Assembly: GCF_900115925.1 (NCBI RefSeq)
Contig: NZ_FOYF01000001.1
Span: forward strand, 248,001-312,000
Source of the DNA: Bacillus sp. cl95
GTDB lineage: Bacteria > Bacillota > Bacilli > Bacillales > Cytobacillaceae
DNA length: 64,000 nt
Reading direction: 5' to 3'
Below are positions 27,806-37,232 of this stretch, in pieces. Below the pieces are notes generated by a model. The model worked only from the letters and a program-made list of their open reading frames with translations, was not told where the DNA came from and searched no databases. The translations under genes were made by a program, and so were the position numbers. Every line of letters starts with the position of its first letter. Position 1 is the first letter of the stretch.

Positions 27806-29350
27806 ATGGACTTATGGAAAAAACTATCAAAAGAAAAGAAAAAAGCTACGAACCCTGACTTCGAAAAGACTCAAAAAAAAGAGCCGAGTAAACCATTCAA
27901 TTTTTTAGAGAGCCTAAATTTGAATATCGATGCTCTAAAAACGGAGTTAGGAAATAGCACAGACTTTATCTCTCGGACGGTTGAATACAATGGAACCGCC
28001 TTGGCTGTCTTCTATATTGAAGGACTTGCCGATGGAGATGTGATTCAACAGTCTGTATTAAAGCCCATTGGGGAAGAACTTAAAGAACATCAATACCCCC
28101 TCGAAACATTAATAGACACACTTTGTACGAAAATCCTGACAAATGCCCAGGTTTCGGGTCGTTTCGAACGTAAAGACCTCGTCACGGCGATTCTTTCTGG
28201 GGATACCTTGCTCCTAGTGGACGGTTGCCAGGAAGGGATCATTATCGGCACAAAAGGATGGGTAGATCGCGGGGTTACTGAGCCTAGCTCACAAAATGTC
28301 GTACGTGGACCAAAGGATGCATTTACCGAAACACTAAGGGTGAATACTGCTCTAATTCGGAGGCGCGTCAAGCATCCTAGCCTTAGAATAGAAACCAAAC
28401 AAATTGGGCGGCTTACTGTGACAGATGTGGCTATTGTCTATATTGATAAAGTAGTGGATCCAAAAGTTGTCAAAGAGGTGCACCGAAGACTCGATGATAT
28501 TAATATCGATTCCATCCTTGAGACAGGTTATATCGAAGAATTCATTCAGGATAAGACCTTTACACCATTTCCGACCATTTATAATTCAGAACGACCTGAT
28601 GCTGTCGTTGCATCCATACTAGAAGGACGAGTTGCGATCATAGTAGACGGAACCCCATTTGTACTGACCGTTCCTACACTCTTTATCGAATTTTTCCAGG
28701 CAAGCGAAGATTATTACCAACGGGCAGACTTTGCCTCCTTAATCAGGTTACTTCGCTTTATGTCATTTTTAATGGCTATGCTTGTACCGGCTGCTTACAC
28801 TGCCGTAACCACTTTCCATCAAGAAATGTTACCGACATCACTCTTGATTAGTTTGGCTGCCAATCGTGAAGGTGTCCCATTCCCCACTGTTATCGAGGTT
28901 ATTATTATGGAAGTTACATTTGAAATACTACGGGAGGCAGGAATTCGCCTGCCAAAAGCAGTTGGTACCGCCATATCCATCGTAGGAGCGCTAGTAATAG
29001 GTGAAGCAGCTGTTACAGCAGGCCTCGTTTCGCCTGCCATGGTCATTGTCGTATCCTTTACTGCAATCACAAGCTTCGTTATCCCTTCTTATAACATGGG
29101 TATCGCTGTTAGGATGATCCGTTTTGCGTTTATTTTTTTAGCAGCAACGTTCGGCCTTTATGGCATCGTATTAGGCGCCATCATTCTTGTTTTACACTTA
29201 TGCAGTCTCAATTCCTTCGGAGTTCCGTATATGGCTTCTGTTGGTCCTTTCCATTTATCAGACCAAAAGGATTCCTTAATACGTCTTCCTTGGACATTCA
29301 TGAAAACGCGTCCTAGCTATATCAAAAACAATCCAATACGCAAAAAATAA
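27806..29350 (+). CDS. Germinant receptor A subunit (GerA family)
   Basis: A 514-residue GerAA/GerKA-type protein: hydrophilic N-terminal domain (about 1-290), then four or five membrane helices (about 295-470) and a short basic C-terminus. The pattern PTLFIEFFQASEDYY before the first helix and LPTSLLISLAANREGVPFP are family hallmarks. It sits in the inner spore membrane and forms the receptor with B and C subunits. The ribosome binding site is GGGGGAAGG. It starts an A-C-D-B-B operon. Confidence 0.95.
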   Translation: MDLWKKLSKEKKKATNPDFEKTQKKEPSKPFNFLESLNLNIDALKTELGNSTDFISRTVEYNGTALAVFYIEGLADGDVIQQSVLKPIGEELKEHQYPLETLIDTLCTKILTNAQVSGRFERKDLVTAILSGDTLLLVDGCQEGIIIGTKGWVDRGVTEPSSQNVVRGPKDAFTETLRVNTALIRRRVKHPSLRIETKQIGRLTVTDVAIVYIDKVVDPKVVKEVHRRLDDINIDSILETGYIEEFIQDKTFTPFPTIYNSERPDAVVASILEGRVAIIVDGTPFVLTVPTLFIEFFQASEDYYQRADFASLIRLLRFMSFLMAMLVPAAYTAVTTFHQEMLPTSLLISLAANREGVPFPTVIEVIIMEVTFEILREAGIRLPKAVGTAISIVGALVIGEAAVTAGLVSPAMVIVVSFTAITSFVIPSYNMGIAVRMIRFAFIFLAATFGLYGIVLGAIILVLHLCSLNSFGVPYMASVGPFHLSDQKDSLIRLPWTFMKTRPSYIKNNPIRKK

Positions 29351-29370
29351 TGCAGTTTGAGGTGGAAGCT

Positions 29371-30561
29371 ATGAAAAAATTGATACTTACTCTATTTTTA
29401 AGCATTCCCCTCCTGACTGGATGCTGGAATGCAAAAGAAATTTCCGAGTTGTCAATTGCGACAGGTCTTGGAATTGATAAAAACGGCGACAACGGTTACT
29501 TAATATCCATCCAATTAATCAACCCTGGTGAGGTCACAGCTCAAAAAGGTTCGGGTCGTTCTGAAGTAACAACCTATCAAATTAAGGCTCCAACCATTTA
29601 TGAAGCATTACGGAAACTTACTGTCGAACTTCCAAGAAGAATCTATCTTTCACATGTCCAAATCATTATTTTGGGAGAAGACATTGCGAAGGACGGTATA
29701 AAAGAAAGTGTCGACTTCCTTTCTCGCGATCACGAATTCCGTTCAGACTTTTATTTATTAATAGCCAAAGGCCATCGAGCAGAGGATATTCTTAGTGTAT
29801 TGACTCCCATGCAGAAGGTACCCGCCTTGAGCATGTATACTCAACTTGAAATGTCGGAGAAATTATGGGCACCTACCGTTATTACCAACCTCGATGAACT
29901 CGTTTCAGATATGATTTCTCTCGGAAAAGACCCCATTGTCACAGGTGTCATAACAACAGGAAATCTTGAACAAGCAGGAGAAAAGAGCGGTACTGAAAAA
30001 ATTAGACCTGCTGGAAATGTAAATTTAAAAGGAGTGGCCGTTTTTAGAGGTGATAAACTAGTAGGCTGGTTAAATCAAAACCAAACCAAGGGTTTGAACT
30101 ATATAACCTCCAATGTGAAGAGTACAGTTGGACATTTAAAATGCCCTGATGGAGGAAAATTTGTCGCAGAAGTAACAAGTGCCAAATCGAAATTATCATC
30201 AGAAATCAAAAATGGTCGCCCTAAAATCATTGCAGAAATGTATATTGAAGAAAATGTCGGAGAGGTTCAATGCAGTTTAGATCTGTCTAAAGAAAAGACA
30301 ATTAAACAGATGGAGAAAATAGTTGAGGATCGCATTACCGCACTATCAAAAGAATCTGTAGCAAAGGCTCAAAAATTAAGAAGTGATATTTTTGGGTTTG
30401 GTGAAGTTATCCATCGTCAACATCCTAAAGAGTGGAAAAAAATGAAAAGCAAATGGACAAAAGAAATTTTTCCCGAACTGGAAGTTGAATATAAAGTGAA
30501 AGTTGACATTCGACGCATCGGAACAATAACCAATAGCGTATATGATAAGGTAAAGGAGTAA
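29371..30561 (+). CDS. Germinant receptor C subunit lipoprotein (Ger(x)C)
   Basis: A 396-residue lipoprotein. The signal peptide ends in the lipobox LLTGC (Cys about residue 19) followed by WN, as is usual for Ger(x)C. The start ATG at 29371 follows GAGGTGG; the frame extends upstream to 29350 and overlaps the A-subunit stop, but without its own site. The C subunit sits on the outer face of the inner spore membrane. Spacing to the A gene is about 20 nt, so the two are surely co-transcribed. Confidence 0.94.
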   Translation: MKKLILTLFLSIPLLTGCWNAKEISELSIATGLGIDKNGDNGYLISIQLINPGEVTAQKGSGRSEVTTYQIKAPTIYEALRKLTVELPRRIYLSHVQIIILGEDIAKDGIKESVDFLSRDHEFRSDFYLLIAKGHRAEDILSVLTPMQKVPALSMYTQLEMSEKLWAPTVITNLDELVSDMISLGKDPIVTGVITTGNLEQAGEKSGTEKIRPAGNVNLKGVAVFRGDKLVGWLNQNQTKGLNYITSNVKSTVGHLKCPDGGKFVAEVTSAKSKLSSEIKNGRPKIIAEMYIEENVGEVQCSLDLSKEKTIKQMEKIVEDRITALSKESVAKAQKLRSDIFGFGEVIHRQHPKEWKKMKSKWTKEIFPELEVEYKVKVDIRRIGTITNSVYDKVKE

Positions 30562-30565
30562 TATA

Positions 30566-30799
30566 ATGTGGGCAATTATTGGATTGGTTTTTATTTCGAT
30601 TATGATATGCGCGATTGAACTTCCAACATTATGGAAACAGAAATTAAGAAAAGAAATGGTTATATTTTTCGTTTTGCTCGGAATGGGGTTCACTTTAAGT
30701 ACTTTGCTTGCTTTGAATATTAAGGTACCTCCTATACTAGATGCGGTGGAATTTGTATTTAAGCCGGTAAGTGACCTTGTTTTCAGCTTTTTACAATAA
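30566..30799 (+). CDS. Small two-helix membrane protein, germinant receptor D-type subunit
   Basis: A 77-residue protein with two strongly hydrophobic segments (about 3-20 and 31-50) and little else. Small two-helix proteins next to germinant receptor genes have been described in bacilli as D subunits that modulate receptor activity. The position between C and B genes and the size fit that class. The start ATG follows AAGGAG, 4 nt after the C gene. The assignment rests on context and topology, not on a motif. Confidence 0.75.
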   Translation: MWAIIGLVFISIMICAIELPTLWKQKLRKEMVIFFVLLGMGFTLSTLLALNIKVPPILDAVEFVFKPVSDLVFSFLQ

Positions 30800-30812
30800 G
30801 GGTGGGAGCTAA

Positions 30813-31919
30813 GTGAATCAAAAAAATTCAATAACTCAACATCAGTTCACGCTGCTGACGATGATCTTTTGCATTGGCAGTGCCATCCTGTTCATTCCAT
30901 CCATCTTAGCAGCCACCGCGATGAGAGATGCCTGGTTAGCATCAATAGTCGGTACCTTATTAGGCTTGGGCCTTATCTGGTTTTATACCAAATTATACGC
31001 TTCCTTAAAAGGACAAACTCTTGTCCAAATGTATGATTCCATTTTTGGAAAATGGATGGGCAAATTTTTCACCTTACAGTTTGCCATCTATCTTATATTC
31101 TTATCGTCACTTATCCTAAGGGGTATCGGAGATTTCTTGTCAACACAAATCATGAACGAGACACCAATGGAAATTCTTATTATCATCCTGATACTCGTGG
31201 TCGTTCATGGCAATAACTACGGAATCCAAACTATGGCTCGGAGTATTGAAGTTTTTATGCCTACTTTGATTATTCTGTATATTATTGCCCTTATCTTGGT
31301 CACGAAAGAAGCCAAGTTAATCAAGTTGCTTCCTATAATGGAAAATGGAATCAAACCTATCATAAATGGTTCATTTTCACTCTTTAATTTTCCTTTTACA
31401 GAGGTTGTCATCATGTTGATGTTTTTGCCATGCGTCAAAGACCAAAATACAATTAAGAAAACGTTCCTTATTGGCACTTGTTTAGGGGGAATCGCACTCT
31501 TCTTTCCAGTTTTATTTGGAATCGTTACAATGGGTCCCGATTTGCTTGCGAATGACCTTTATCCAACTTATACACTCGCTAAAAAACTAGGATTTAAACA
31601 CATCTTCGAAAGAATTGAAGTAATTATAGCCATCATTTGGTTACTTAGTATTTATTTCAAGCTACTCCTTTGTTTTACCGCTCTCACCAATAGCATTGGT
31701 CATCTGTTCAATCTAAGAGATGTAAAGAGCCTTAAAATCCCTATAGGATGGATATTGTTTGGAACATCTGTCCTACTTGCTGACAACAATGTTTATTTTT
31801 TTCATTTCAACGCAAAAATATGGCCATTATATGCTTTAACAATCGGATTCGTAATCCCAATGGCCATGTTAGTAATACATAAAGTCAAACAAAATATGAA
31901 GAAATCACAGTCTTACTGA
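30813..31919 (+). CDS. Germinant receptor B subunit (GerAB/ArcD-like permease)
   Basis: A 368-residue protein of the spore germination permease family (APC superfamily), with ten predicted helices. The early motif around DAWLASIVGTLLGLGL and FPFTEVVIMLMF in the middle are typical. The B subunit binds the germinant. The start is a GTG after GGTGGGAG. It lies 13 nt after the D-type gene and 4 nt before a second B gene. Confidence 0.94.
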   Translation: MNQKNSITQHQFTLLTMIFCIGSAILFIPSILAATAMRDAWLASIVGTLLGLGLIWFYTKLYASLKGQTLVQMYDSIFGKWMGKFFTLQFAIYLIFLSSLILRGIGDFLSTQIMNETPMEILIIILILVVVHGNNYGIQTMARSIEVFMPTLIILYIIALILVTKEAKLIKLLPIMENGIKPIINGSFSLFNFPFTEVVIMLMFLPCVKDQNTIKKTFLIGTCLGGIALFFPVLFGIVTMGPDLLANDLYPTYTLAKKLGFKHIFERIEVIIAIIWLLSIYFKLLLCFTALTNSIGHLFNLRDVKSLKIPIGWILFGTSVLLADNNVYFFHFNAKIWPLYALTIGFVIPMAMLVIHKVKQNMKKSQSY

Positions 31920-31923
31920 TGGT

Positions 31924-33027
31924 ATGGTGAATATGGACAACTTCCAATTGAAACAGTCAGAAATGATATCGCTGATTATCCTATTTGAAATAGGGAGTGC
32001 CGTTGTCATTGGTCTAGGCATGGGTGCTAAACAGGATGCTTGGCTTGCTATCCTAATTGGTTTAGCATGTGGTTGCATCCTATTTACAATTTATCATTTC
32101 ATTTTGAAAGAATATCCAGGGCTGTCTCTCGTTGAAATTCTTCAAACAGTAGTGGGGCAGAAATTAGGAACTCTATTGTCCGTAGCTTATGCTTGTTACT
32201 TTCTATACATTGCCGCGAGAGTATTAAGAGATTTTTGTGAACTTCTGCTCGGAAGTGCGTTAAGTGAAACTCCTCCGTATATCGTTCTTATCATTTTTGC
32301 TCTAGCTATCACCTATGCATTATATTTAGGGGTTGAAGTGATGGGACGGACCGCCCCTTTATTCTTCAGCTTCAGCCTTTCTCTTTGGTTTATTTTTCTT
32401 TTGGGTGTTGTCATTTCAAAAGAATTTCATTTTATTGAACTAATGCCAGTATTAGAACATGGATGGAAGCCCGTTCTTAAAACCGCATTTCCTCTTGTCA
32501 CGACTTTTCCTTTTGGAGAAATGATTGTATTTACAATGTTTTCACTTTACGTTTCCAAAAATCTTTCCTTTTACAAAATAGGATTGGCCGGCATGATTAT
32601 TAGCGGATTCATCCTGGTCATTACCATCACGATTAATATTGGAATAAATGGTGCATATCAAACAAGTGAGTCATTATTTCCTTTGCTCTTAACTGTTACA
32701 AAAATAAAGCTTGGTGATTTTATTAATCGTCTCGATCCAATCGTCATTGCGCTTCTTATCATAGGAGGTTTTTTCAAGGTTACCATTTTTCAGTGGGGGG
32801 CCGTTCAAGTATTATCTCGAAGCCTCGCTATCCAGTCTTATCGAAAACTTATCTTACCAGTTTCACTGCTTGCACTTACAATATCACTTGTCATGGCAAG
32901 CAATATTATTGAACATTTAGATGTGGGGCTAAAGATTGTTCCATTGTATTTACATATCCCCTTTCAAATTGTCATTCCTGTCTTACTCTTAACGATCATA
33001 AAAATAAGGAGAAAGTTGCGTGGTTAA
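31924..33027 (+). CDS. Second germinant receptor B subunit
   Basis: A 367-residue GerAB-type permease with ten helices, about as diverged from its upstream neighbour as separate receptor B proteins usually are. It keeps KQDAWLAILIGLACG and FPFGEMIVFTMF. The ATG at 31924 or the ATG three codons later could be the start; the ribosome binding site is weak either way. Two B genes in one operon suggest the receptor can form with alternative ligand-binding subunits. Confidence 0.9.
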   Translation: MVNMDNFQLKQSEMISLIILFEIGSAVVIGLGMGAKQDAWLAILIGLACGCILFTIYHFILKEYPGLSLVEILQTVVGQKLGTLLSVAYACYFLYIAARVLRDFCELLLGSALSETPPYIVLIIFALAITYALYLGVEVMGRTAPLFFSFSLSLWFIFLLGVVISKEFHFIELMPVLEHGWKPVLKTAFPLVTTFPFGEMIVFTMFSLYVSKNLSFYKIGLAGMIISGFILVITITINIGINGAYQTSESLFPLLLTVTKIKLGDFINRLDPIVIALLIIGGFFKVTIFQWGAVQVLSRSLAIQSYRKLILPVSLLALTISLVMASNIIEHLDVGLKIVPLYLHIPFQIVIPVLLLTIIKIRRKLRG

Positions 33028-33049
33028 TTAACACGCATAACTTTCTCCT
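33007..33049. terminator. Bidirectional intrinsic terminator
   Basis: A long stem (33007-33023 with 33032-33049, including AGGAGAAAGTT) overlaps the last codons of the second B gene. It serves both convergent transcripts. Confidence 0.8.
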
Positions 33050-33051
33050 AT

Positions 33052-34161
33052 TTATTGTGAAATTATAGGCTGTTTTTTTCGTTTTTGCTTTATCATCCAA
33101 ACTAGATAGAGTAGGAGAGGTATAAATAATCCAACTGTATAGTCAAAAAATGGCCATATCCGAACGAGCTTTTCATTAAGATCAACAATGTCCCTGGCAC
33201 AATTCAATGCAACAGGAACTGCCAGAAAGGCGAGTGGAAACACAATGAATCTAAATTCCTTCATTTTACATACTTGAGAAATGCCGATGGTGGTTGCATA
33301 TAAATAAAAACTGGTTTTAAAGAAAATTGTAAAGAGCCAAAAAGTCGCTACAAGAATATCCATCCTTTGTATAAATGAACCTACTTTAATCTCCTGCGCG
33401 AGTTTAAGTGTGGGATACAAGACATTCCCAGCGTTATAAGGACCAAGGATTACAATTGCCATAAAGGTTGCTACAAATAGAACAAAACCACCTAAAAAGG
33501 ATGCCCAAAAGAGGTGTTTATACTTAAGTTTCTGATCGGAAACGAATTGTTTAAACATTAAAAGAGGCACGATTTCCAAAAAAGGAAAGGCAATGAATTG
33601 TAAACTCCCTAATAAAATTGGTTTCGGTCCATTTTCATAAATAGGAAACATTTCTTTGATTTCTATTTGCCCTAATAACAAAGTTACTGAAATAAGAATC
33701 GTTGCAATTACCCAAGGAAGAAAAATTTCTGCGGTTCTTCCGATTATTTCAACCCCAAGCCGCACTGCAAGTGCAACAGTGATGATAAACAGTGCCATAA
33801 CGACTTGCATGGGTGTTCCCTTCAAATAGTGAGTTAAAAGGAAAGCACCTAACTCTCTTAACAAAATACCCGTTGAAAGAAAAGTATAGAAGATAAAAAC
33901 GAGCACGATCGCTTTCCCGAACCACTTTCCAAGAATGGCTTCAATGATTTGCACAAAACTTTTATCAGGATATGTATTTCCTATTTTATAAAAAAGATAG
34001 ATGATTCCAGACCCTACAACAAGACTAAACAATCCAGAAATCCAAGCATCCTGTTTTGCGGGATAAATTACAGTAGCAGGTAAAACAAGGATTGCATCTC
34101 CAAGGGTGAACAAAAAGACCATTACCAAAAATTGCCTTAAACTAATTCTGCCTTTTTCCAA
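33052..34161 (-). CDS. Third germinant receptor B subunit, convergent
   Basis: A 369-residue GerAB-type permease, ten helices, with KQDAWISGLFSLVVG and IAFPFLEIVPLLMF in the same places as in the other two. It is on the opposite strand, without A or C partners of its own beside it, so it is an orphan B subunit. It starts with TTG after GGAGAGGGG. It may exchange with the operon's B subunits. That is inference. Confidence 0.9.
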   Translation of the reverse strand: MEKGRISLRQFLVMVFLFTLGDAILVLPATVIYPAKQDAWISGLFSLVVGSGIIYLFYKIGNTYPDKSFVQIIEAILGKWFGKAIVLVFIFYTFLSTGILLRELGAFLLTHYLKGTPMQVVMALFIITVALAVRLGVEIIGRTAEIFLPWVIATILISVTLLLGQIEIKEMFPIYENGPKPILLGSLQFIAFPFLEIVPLLMFKQFVSDQKLKYKHLFWASFLGGFVLFVATFMAIVILGPYNAGNVLYPTLKLAQEIKVGSFIQRMDILVATFWLFTIFFKTSFYLYATTIGISQVCKMKEFRFIVFPLAFLAVPVALNCARDIVDLNEKLVRIWPFFDYTVGLFIPLLLYLVWMIKQKRKKQPIISQ

Positions 34162-34229
34162 ATGAAAATAGCCCCTCTCCAGCTCACATACTTCTATTAT
34201 TAACCAATCCCTCGTGAACTATTAAGGAA

Positions 34230-34258
34230 CAAAAAAAGGATTTCTGCACGAAATCCTT
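34230..34258 (-). terminator. Intrinsic terminator of spoVK
   Basis: Stem AAGGATTTC pairs with GAAATCCTT over a 5-nt loop, with T7 on the minus strand; it overlaps the stop codon. Confidence 0.85.
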
Positions 34259-35205
34259 TAACCACCATCAAAAATAAGGTCATTACTTCGAATTGTAACC
34301 AACTCGTGTCGATCAAAGCTGTTTTGCATAAGCAACCTCATTGCTTGTGCACGTATCGATTTTTCGATTATATTGCGAATATAACGACCGTTAGAAAAAG
34401 CTTTTGGACTGATGGTCGTTTTTGTAATCTGCAAATGTTCGCGTACCCTCTTTTCTGCTTCATGGCTTAATGAATAATCTCGTTCCTTCAACATTCTATC
34501 AGCGATTTCCATCAGCTGTTCAATATTGTAATCTGGAAAATCTATTACCAACGGAAATCGAGAGTGCAAACCAGGGTTTAAAGTTAAAAAATAATCCATT
34601 TCCCTTGAATACCCTGCAAGGATGAGTATGAATTCATGTTGCTTATCTTCCATATGCTTTACGAGAGTATCAATCGCTTCCTTCCCAAAATCCTTCTCTC
34701 CACCACGTCCCAGTGAGTAAGCTTCGTCAATAAATAAAATTCCCCCCATTGCTTTCTTAATTAAATCCCTAGTCTTTTGTGCCGTGTGTCCAATGTATTC
34801 ACCTACTAGATCAGCCCTTTCGGCTTCAATGAGATGACCTTTGGATAACACATTCATTTTTAGAAACAGTTTCCCTATCAAGCGTGCTACCGTCGTTTTC
34901 CCTGTACCTGGATTACCTTTAAACATCATATGGAGAGCCTGTTTCCCTGCTTTCAGGCCTATTTCTTCCCTTTTTTTATTCACATAGATCCAGGCATAAA
35001 TCTCTTTGATCATGCGCTTCATTTCTTCCATACCAACTAAGGTTCCAAGTTCCCGCTCAATTTCCTTTAGAGCAGTATGCTCTGGTACCGCATCCTTTGG
35101 AAGTACATGGGTTTCAGGGACTTCCTTTGAAACTGCTTTTCGACTCTGCGCATTTAGTACAATGCTGATTTGTCCGTTATTTTTCATGCGAATTGGCTGA
35201 TCCAA
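34258..35205 (-). CDS. spoVK: Stage V sporulation protein K, AAA ATPase
   Basis: A 315-residue AAA-family ATPase of the CbxX/CfxQ group. Walker A is GNPGTGKTT (about residues 96-104), Walker B is ILFIDEAYSL, and FSNGRYIRNIIEKSI is the sensor-2 region. SpoVK acts in the mother cell and is needed for mature spores. The chosen start is a TTG at 35205, 7 nt after GAGG; a GTG three codons upstream sits on that site. A Lys-Asn-Asn-Gly segment aligns with the B. subtilis N-terminus and supports this. Confidence 0.92.
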   Translation of the reverse strand: MDQPIRMKNNGQISIVLNAQSRKAVSKEVPETHVLPKDAVPEHTALKEIERELGTLVGMEEMKRMIKEIYAWIYVNKKREEIGLKAGKQALHMMFKGNPGTGKTTVARLIGKLFLKMNVLSKGHLIEAERADLVGEYIGHTAQKTRDLIKKAMGGILFIDEAYSLGRGGEKDFGKEAIDTLVKHMEDKQHEFILILAGYSREMDYFLTLNPGLHSRFPLVIDFPDYNIEQLMEIADRMLKERDYSLSHEAEKRVREHLQITKTTISPKAFSNGRYIRNIIEKSIRAQAMRLLMQNSFDRHELVTIRSNDLIFDGG

Positions 35206-35500
35206 AGCTATCACCTCACATTTTTCAACAGTTTACGCAAAGAAGTTATGATTGTGAAAAAAGCCTATTCTTAAAAATGTATGATGCTTTCGACAAATTC
35301 CATTGAACACATCAGCGGAATGACAAAATTTTCAACATTTCTATCAAGTCTTGTCATTTCTTGCGCTTTCCCGAGAAATAATGAAGGATATCGGGAAATA
35401 TGGGATGGAAATTTCTCCACAAACCTCTTAATTATATGTATTCACTCATGGGGAGATTCATTAAGATTTTTTGACGCGTTTGGAAAAGGTTTTTCTTTTA

Positions 35501-35682
35501 GGCTCTTTTCGTAAACTTTGTTGTTATTCGAACAAGAAAAAGCTGGCACTAGGGCTTTTTCAATCCTTATACCACCAGGAAATTAGAGTTTAGAATTTCA
35601 TATTGAGGAAAAGAGCACGAAATAAGAATCTATACGTGTTGTTGGTTTAATCGAAAAAGTAACAATCTATGCGATAACAGCC
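35501..35682 (+). mobile_element. Non-autonomous GGCT...AGCC element, copy B
   Basis: A 182-bp element with left end GGCTCTTTTCGTAAAC and right end ..GCGATAACAGCC. It is flanked by a perfect 8-bp duplication TTCTTTTA (35493-35500 and 35683-35690), direct proof of a transposition event. It is non-coding and closely related to copy A at 26761. It lies between hfq and the upstream region of spoVK. Confidence 0.9.
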
Positions 35683-35691
35683 TTCTTTTAA

Positions 35692-35721
35692 CATAAAAAG
35701 AACCTGCCCATTGGCAGGTTC
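35692..35721 (-). terminator. Intrinsic terminator of hfq
   Basis: Stem GAACCTGCC pairs with GGCAGGTTC over a 4-nt loop, with T5 on the minus strand. Confidence 0.85.
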
Positions 35722-35734
35722 AGAGTCTTATATA

Positions 35735-35965
35735 TTATTGGCCATCCATATCCAACTGGACATTTCGCTGAGGAGCGAATGTTGAGATGGCATGCTTGAA
35801 AACGAGTTGTTGCTTGCCTTCACACTCAAAAAGAACTGTAAAGTTGTCAAACCCCTTTATTTGACCTCTTAATTGGAATCCATTTAATAGGAATACGGTA
35901 ACGCTCGTGCAGTCTTTTCTAAGCTGGTTCAAAAATTGATCCTGAATGTTTACTGGTGTTTTCAT
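35735..35965 (-). CDS. hfq: RNA chaperone Hfq
   Basis: A 76-residue Sm-like protein: N-terminal helix (7-18), Sm1 with [16 protein letters not shown], and Sm2 with FKHAISTF, in place of the KHA-type motif of the family. It forms a hexameric ring that binds U-rich and A-rich RNA. The very short tail after the Sm fold is usual in Firmicutes. It follows miaA by 29 nt, the classic miaA-hfq pair. Confidence 0.97.
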   Translation of the reverse strand: MKTPVNIQDQFLNQLRKDCTSVTVFLLNGFQLRGQIKGFDNFTVLFECEGKQQLVFKHAISTFAPQRNVQLDMDGQ

Positions 35966-35994
35966 GTGTGAATCCTCCTCTTTTATCTCTAATA

Positions 35995-36951
35995 CTATGT
36001 ATTCGATTTTAATTGAAGCTTTCCTTCAATATATTGAGAAATTTGCTCCAATTTTTTTGTGGCACCGTCTGAATCAGACATATCATACCATTCCACATCC
36101 ATCTTATTTCGAAACCACGTCAGCTGTCTTTTTGCATATCGGCGAGAATTTTGCTTTAAGTTCTCGATTGCATCTTCTAGAGCTACCTTTCCATCGAAGT
36201 AATCATAAAGCTCTTTGTACCCGATTGCCTGTATGGATTGACAGTCTCGATAGCCTTCTTCGTATAAGCCTTTTACTTCTTCTACAAGTCCAGCATCCAT
36301 CATGATATCTACTCTGCGGTTTATTCTTTCATATAAAGAATCTCGATCCATGGTTAAACCTAGGAGTGCAGTATCGTACATCATTTCAGGCTGTTGTTTA
36401 CTTTGATACTCCGTCATTGTCTTACCTGTGCAATGATATATTTCTAGAGCTCGAATCACGCGACGGATATTATTAGGATGAATTTGCGAAGCACTTTGAG
36501 GATCAATGTTTGCCAATTCCTGATGAATGGCTTCATATCCCACGGCTCCGGCTTTCTCTTCGAGTTGTCTACGGAACTTTTCATCTGCAACTACATCTGA
36601 GAATTGATAATCGTAGATAACGGATTGGATGTATAAACCCGTTCCACCTACGATAAAAGGAAGCTTTCCGCGATTGGTAATGTCCGTTATCTTTTCCCTC
36701 ACAAGTTCCTGAAATTCCGCTGCCGAAAAACTCTCATCCGGATTTTTCAAGTCGATTAAATGGTGAGGCACTCCCTGCATTTCTTCTGGAGTAATTTTCG
36801 CCGTACCGATATCCATCTTTTTATAGATTTGCATCGAGTCACCGCTAATGATTTCACCATTGAACCGTTTGGCAAGTTGTATACTTAAGTTTGTTTTACC
36901 CACTGCTGTCGGTCCGATTATGACCACAAGTTTCTGTTTCAAATCCTTCAC
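35995..36951 (-). CDS. miaA: tRNA dimethylallyltransferase MiaA
   Basis: A 318-residue enzyme that adds a dimethylallyl group to A37 of tRNAs reading UNN codons. The P-loop GPTAVGKTN is near residue 11, [17 protein letters not shown] follows, and [10 protein letters not shown] is the central signature. Its product is the substrate of MiaB, encoded at 53594. The GTG at 36951 best matches the family start; an ATG nine codons upstream lacks a clear site. Confidence 0.95.
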   Translation of the reverse strand: MKDLKQKLVVIIGPTAVGKTNLSIQLAKRFNGEIISGDSMQIYKKMDIGTAKITPEEMQGVPHHLIDLKNPDESFSAAEFQELVREKITDITNRGKLPFIVGGTGLYIQSVIYDYQFSDVVADEKFRRQLEEKAGAVGYEAIHQELANIDPQSASQIHPNNIRRVIRALEIYHCTGKTMTEYQSKQQPEMMYDTALLGLTMDRDSLYERINRRVDIMMDAGLVEEVKGLYEEGYRDCQSIQAIGYKELYDYFDGKVALEDAIENLKQNSRRYAKRQLTWFRNKMDVEWYDMSDSDGATKKLEQISQYIEGKLQLKSNT

Positions 36952-37232
36952 ACTACCTTTTTCAAAAACTGCTAACATACCGTTTATCGCAAAATCTAAA
37001 CGATATCTTCTATCGTACCATAAAATCTGAAAGCAGTTTAACCATCAAACTATTATTGTCTATAAAAGCTTTTTTTATACATTTCCCTTTATTGTCCACA
37101 ACATGTAAAATTTTCTTCTTATTTTACAATTGAATAACGGTTTATTTACAAATGGTCCATTACCCCCATTCTCATGGTAGTCTTTTAAGAAACTTATCAT
37201 GTACAAAATTAGAGAATTGGGTGAGTGAGAAT

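Noticed and set aside
35281-35480. Possible fourth 21-nt repeat array upstream of spoVK
   Set aside because: Two neighbouring segments look alike at a 21-nt spacing (GAGAAATAATGAAGGA and GGGAAATATGGGATGGA), but the phase is not kept and the core RTCNARTWYGA is absent.
37163-37168. SigI promoter of mreBH
   Set aside because: Only the ACCCCC half is present; no CGAA at a suitable distance.
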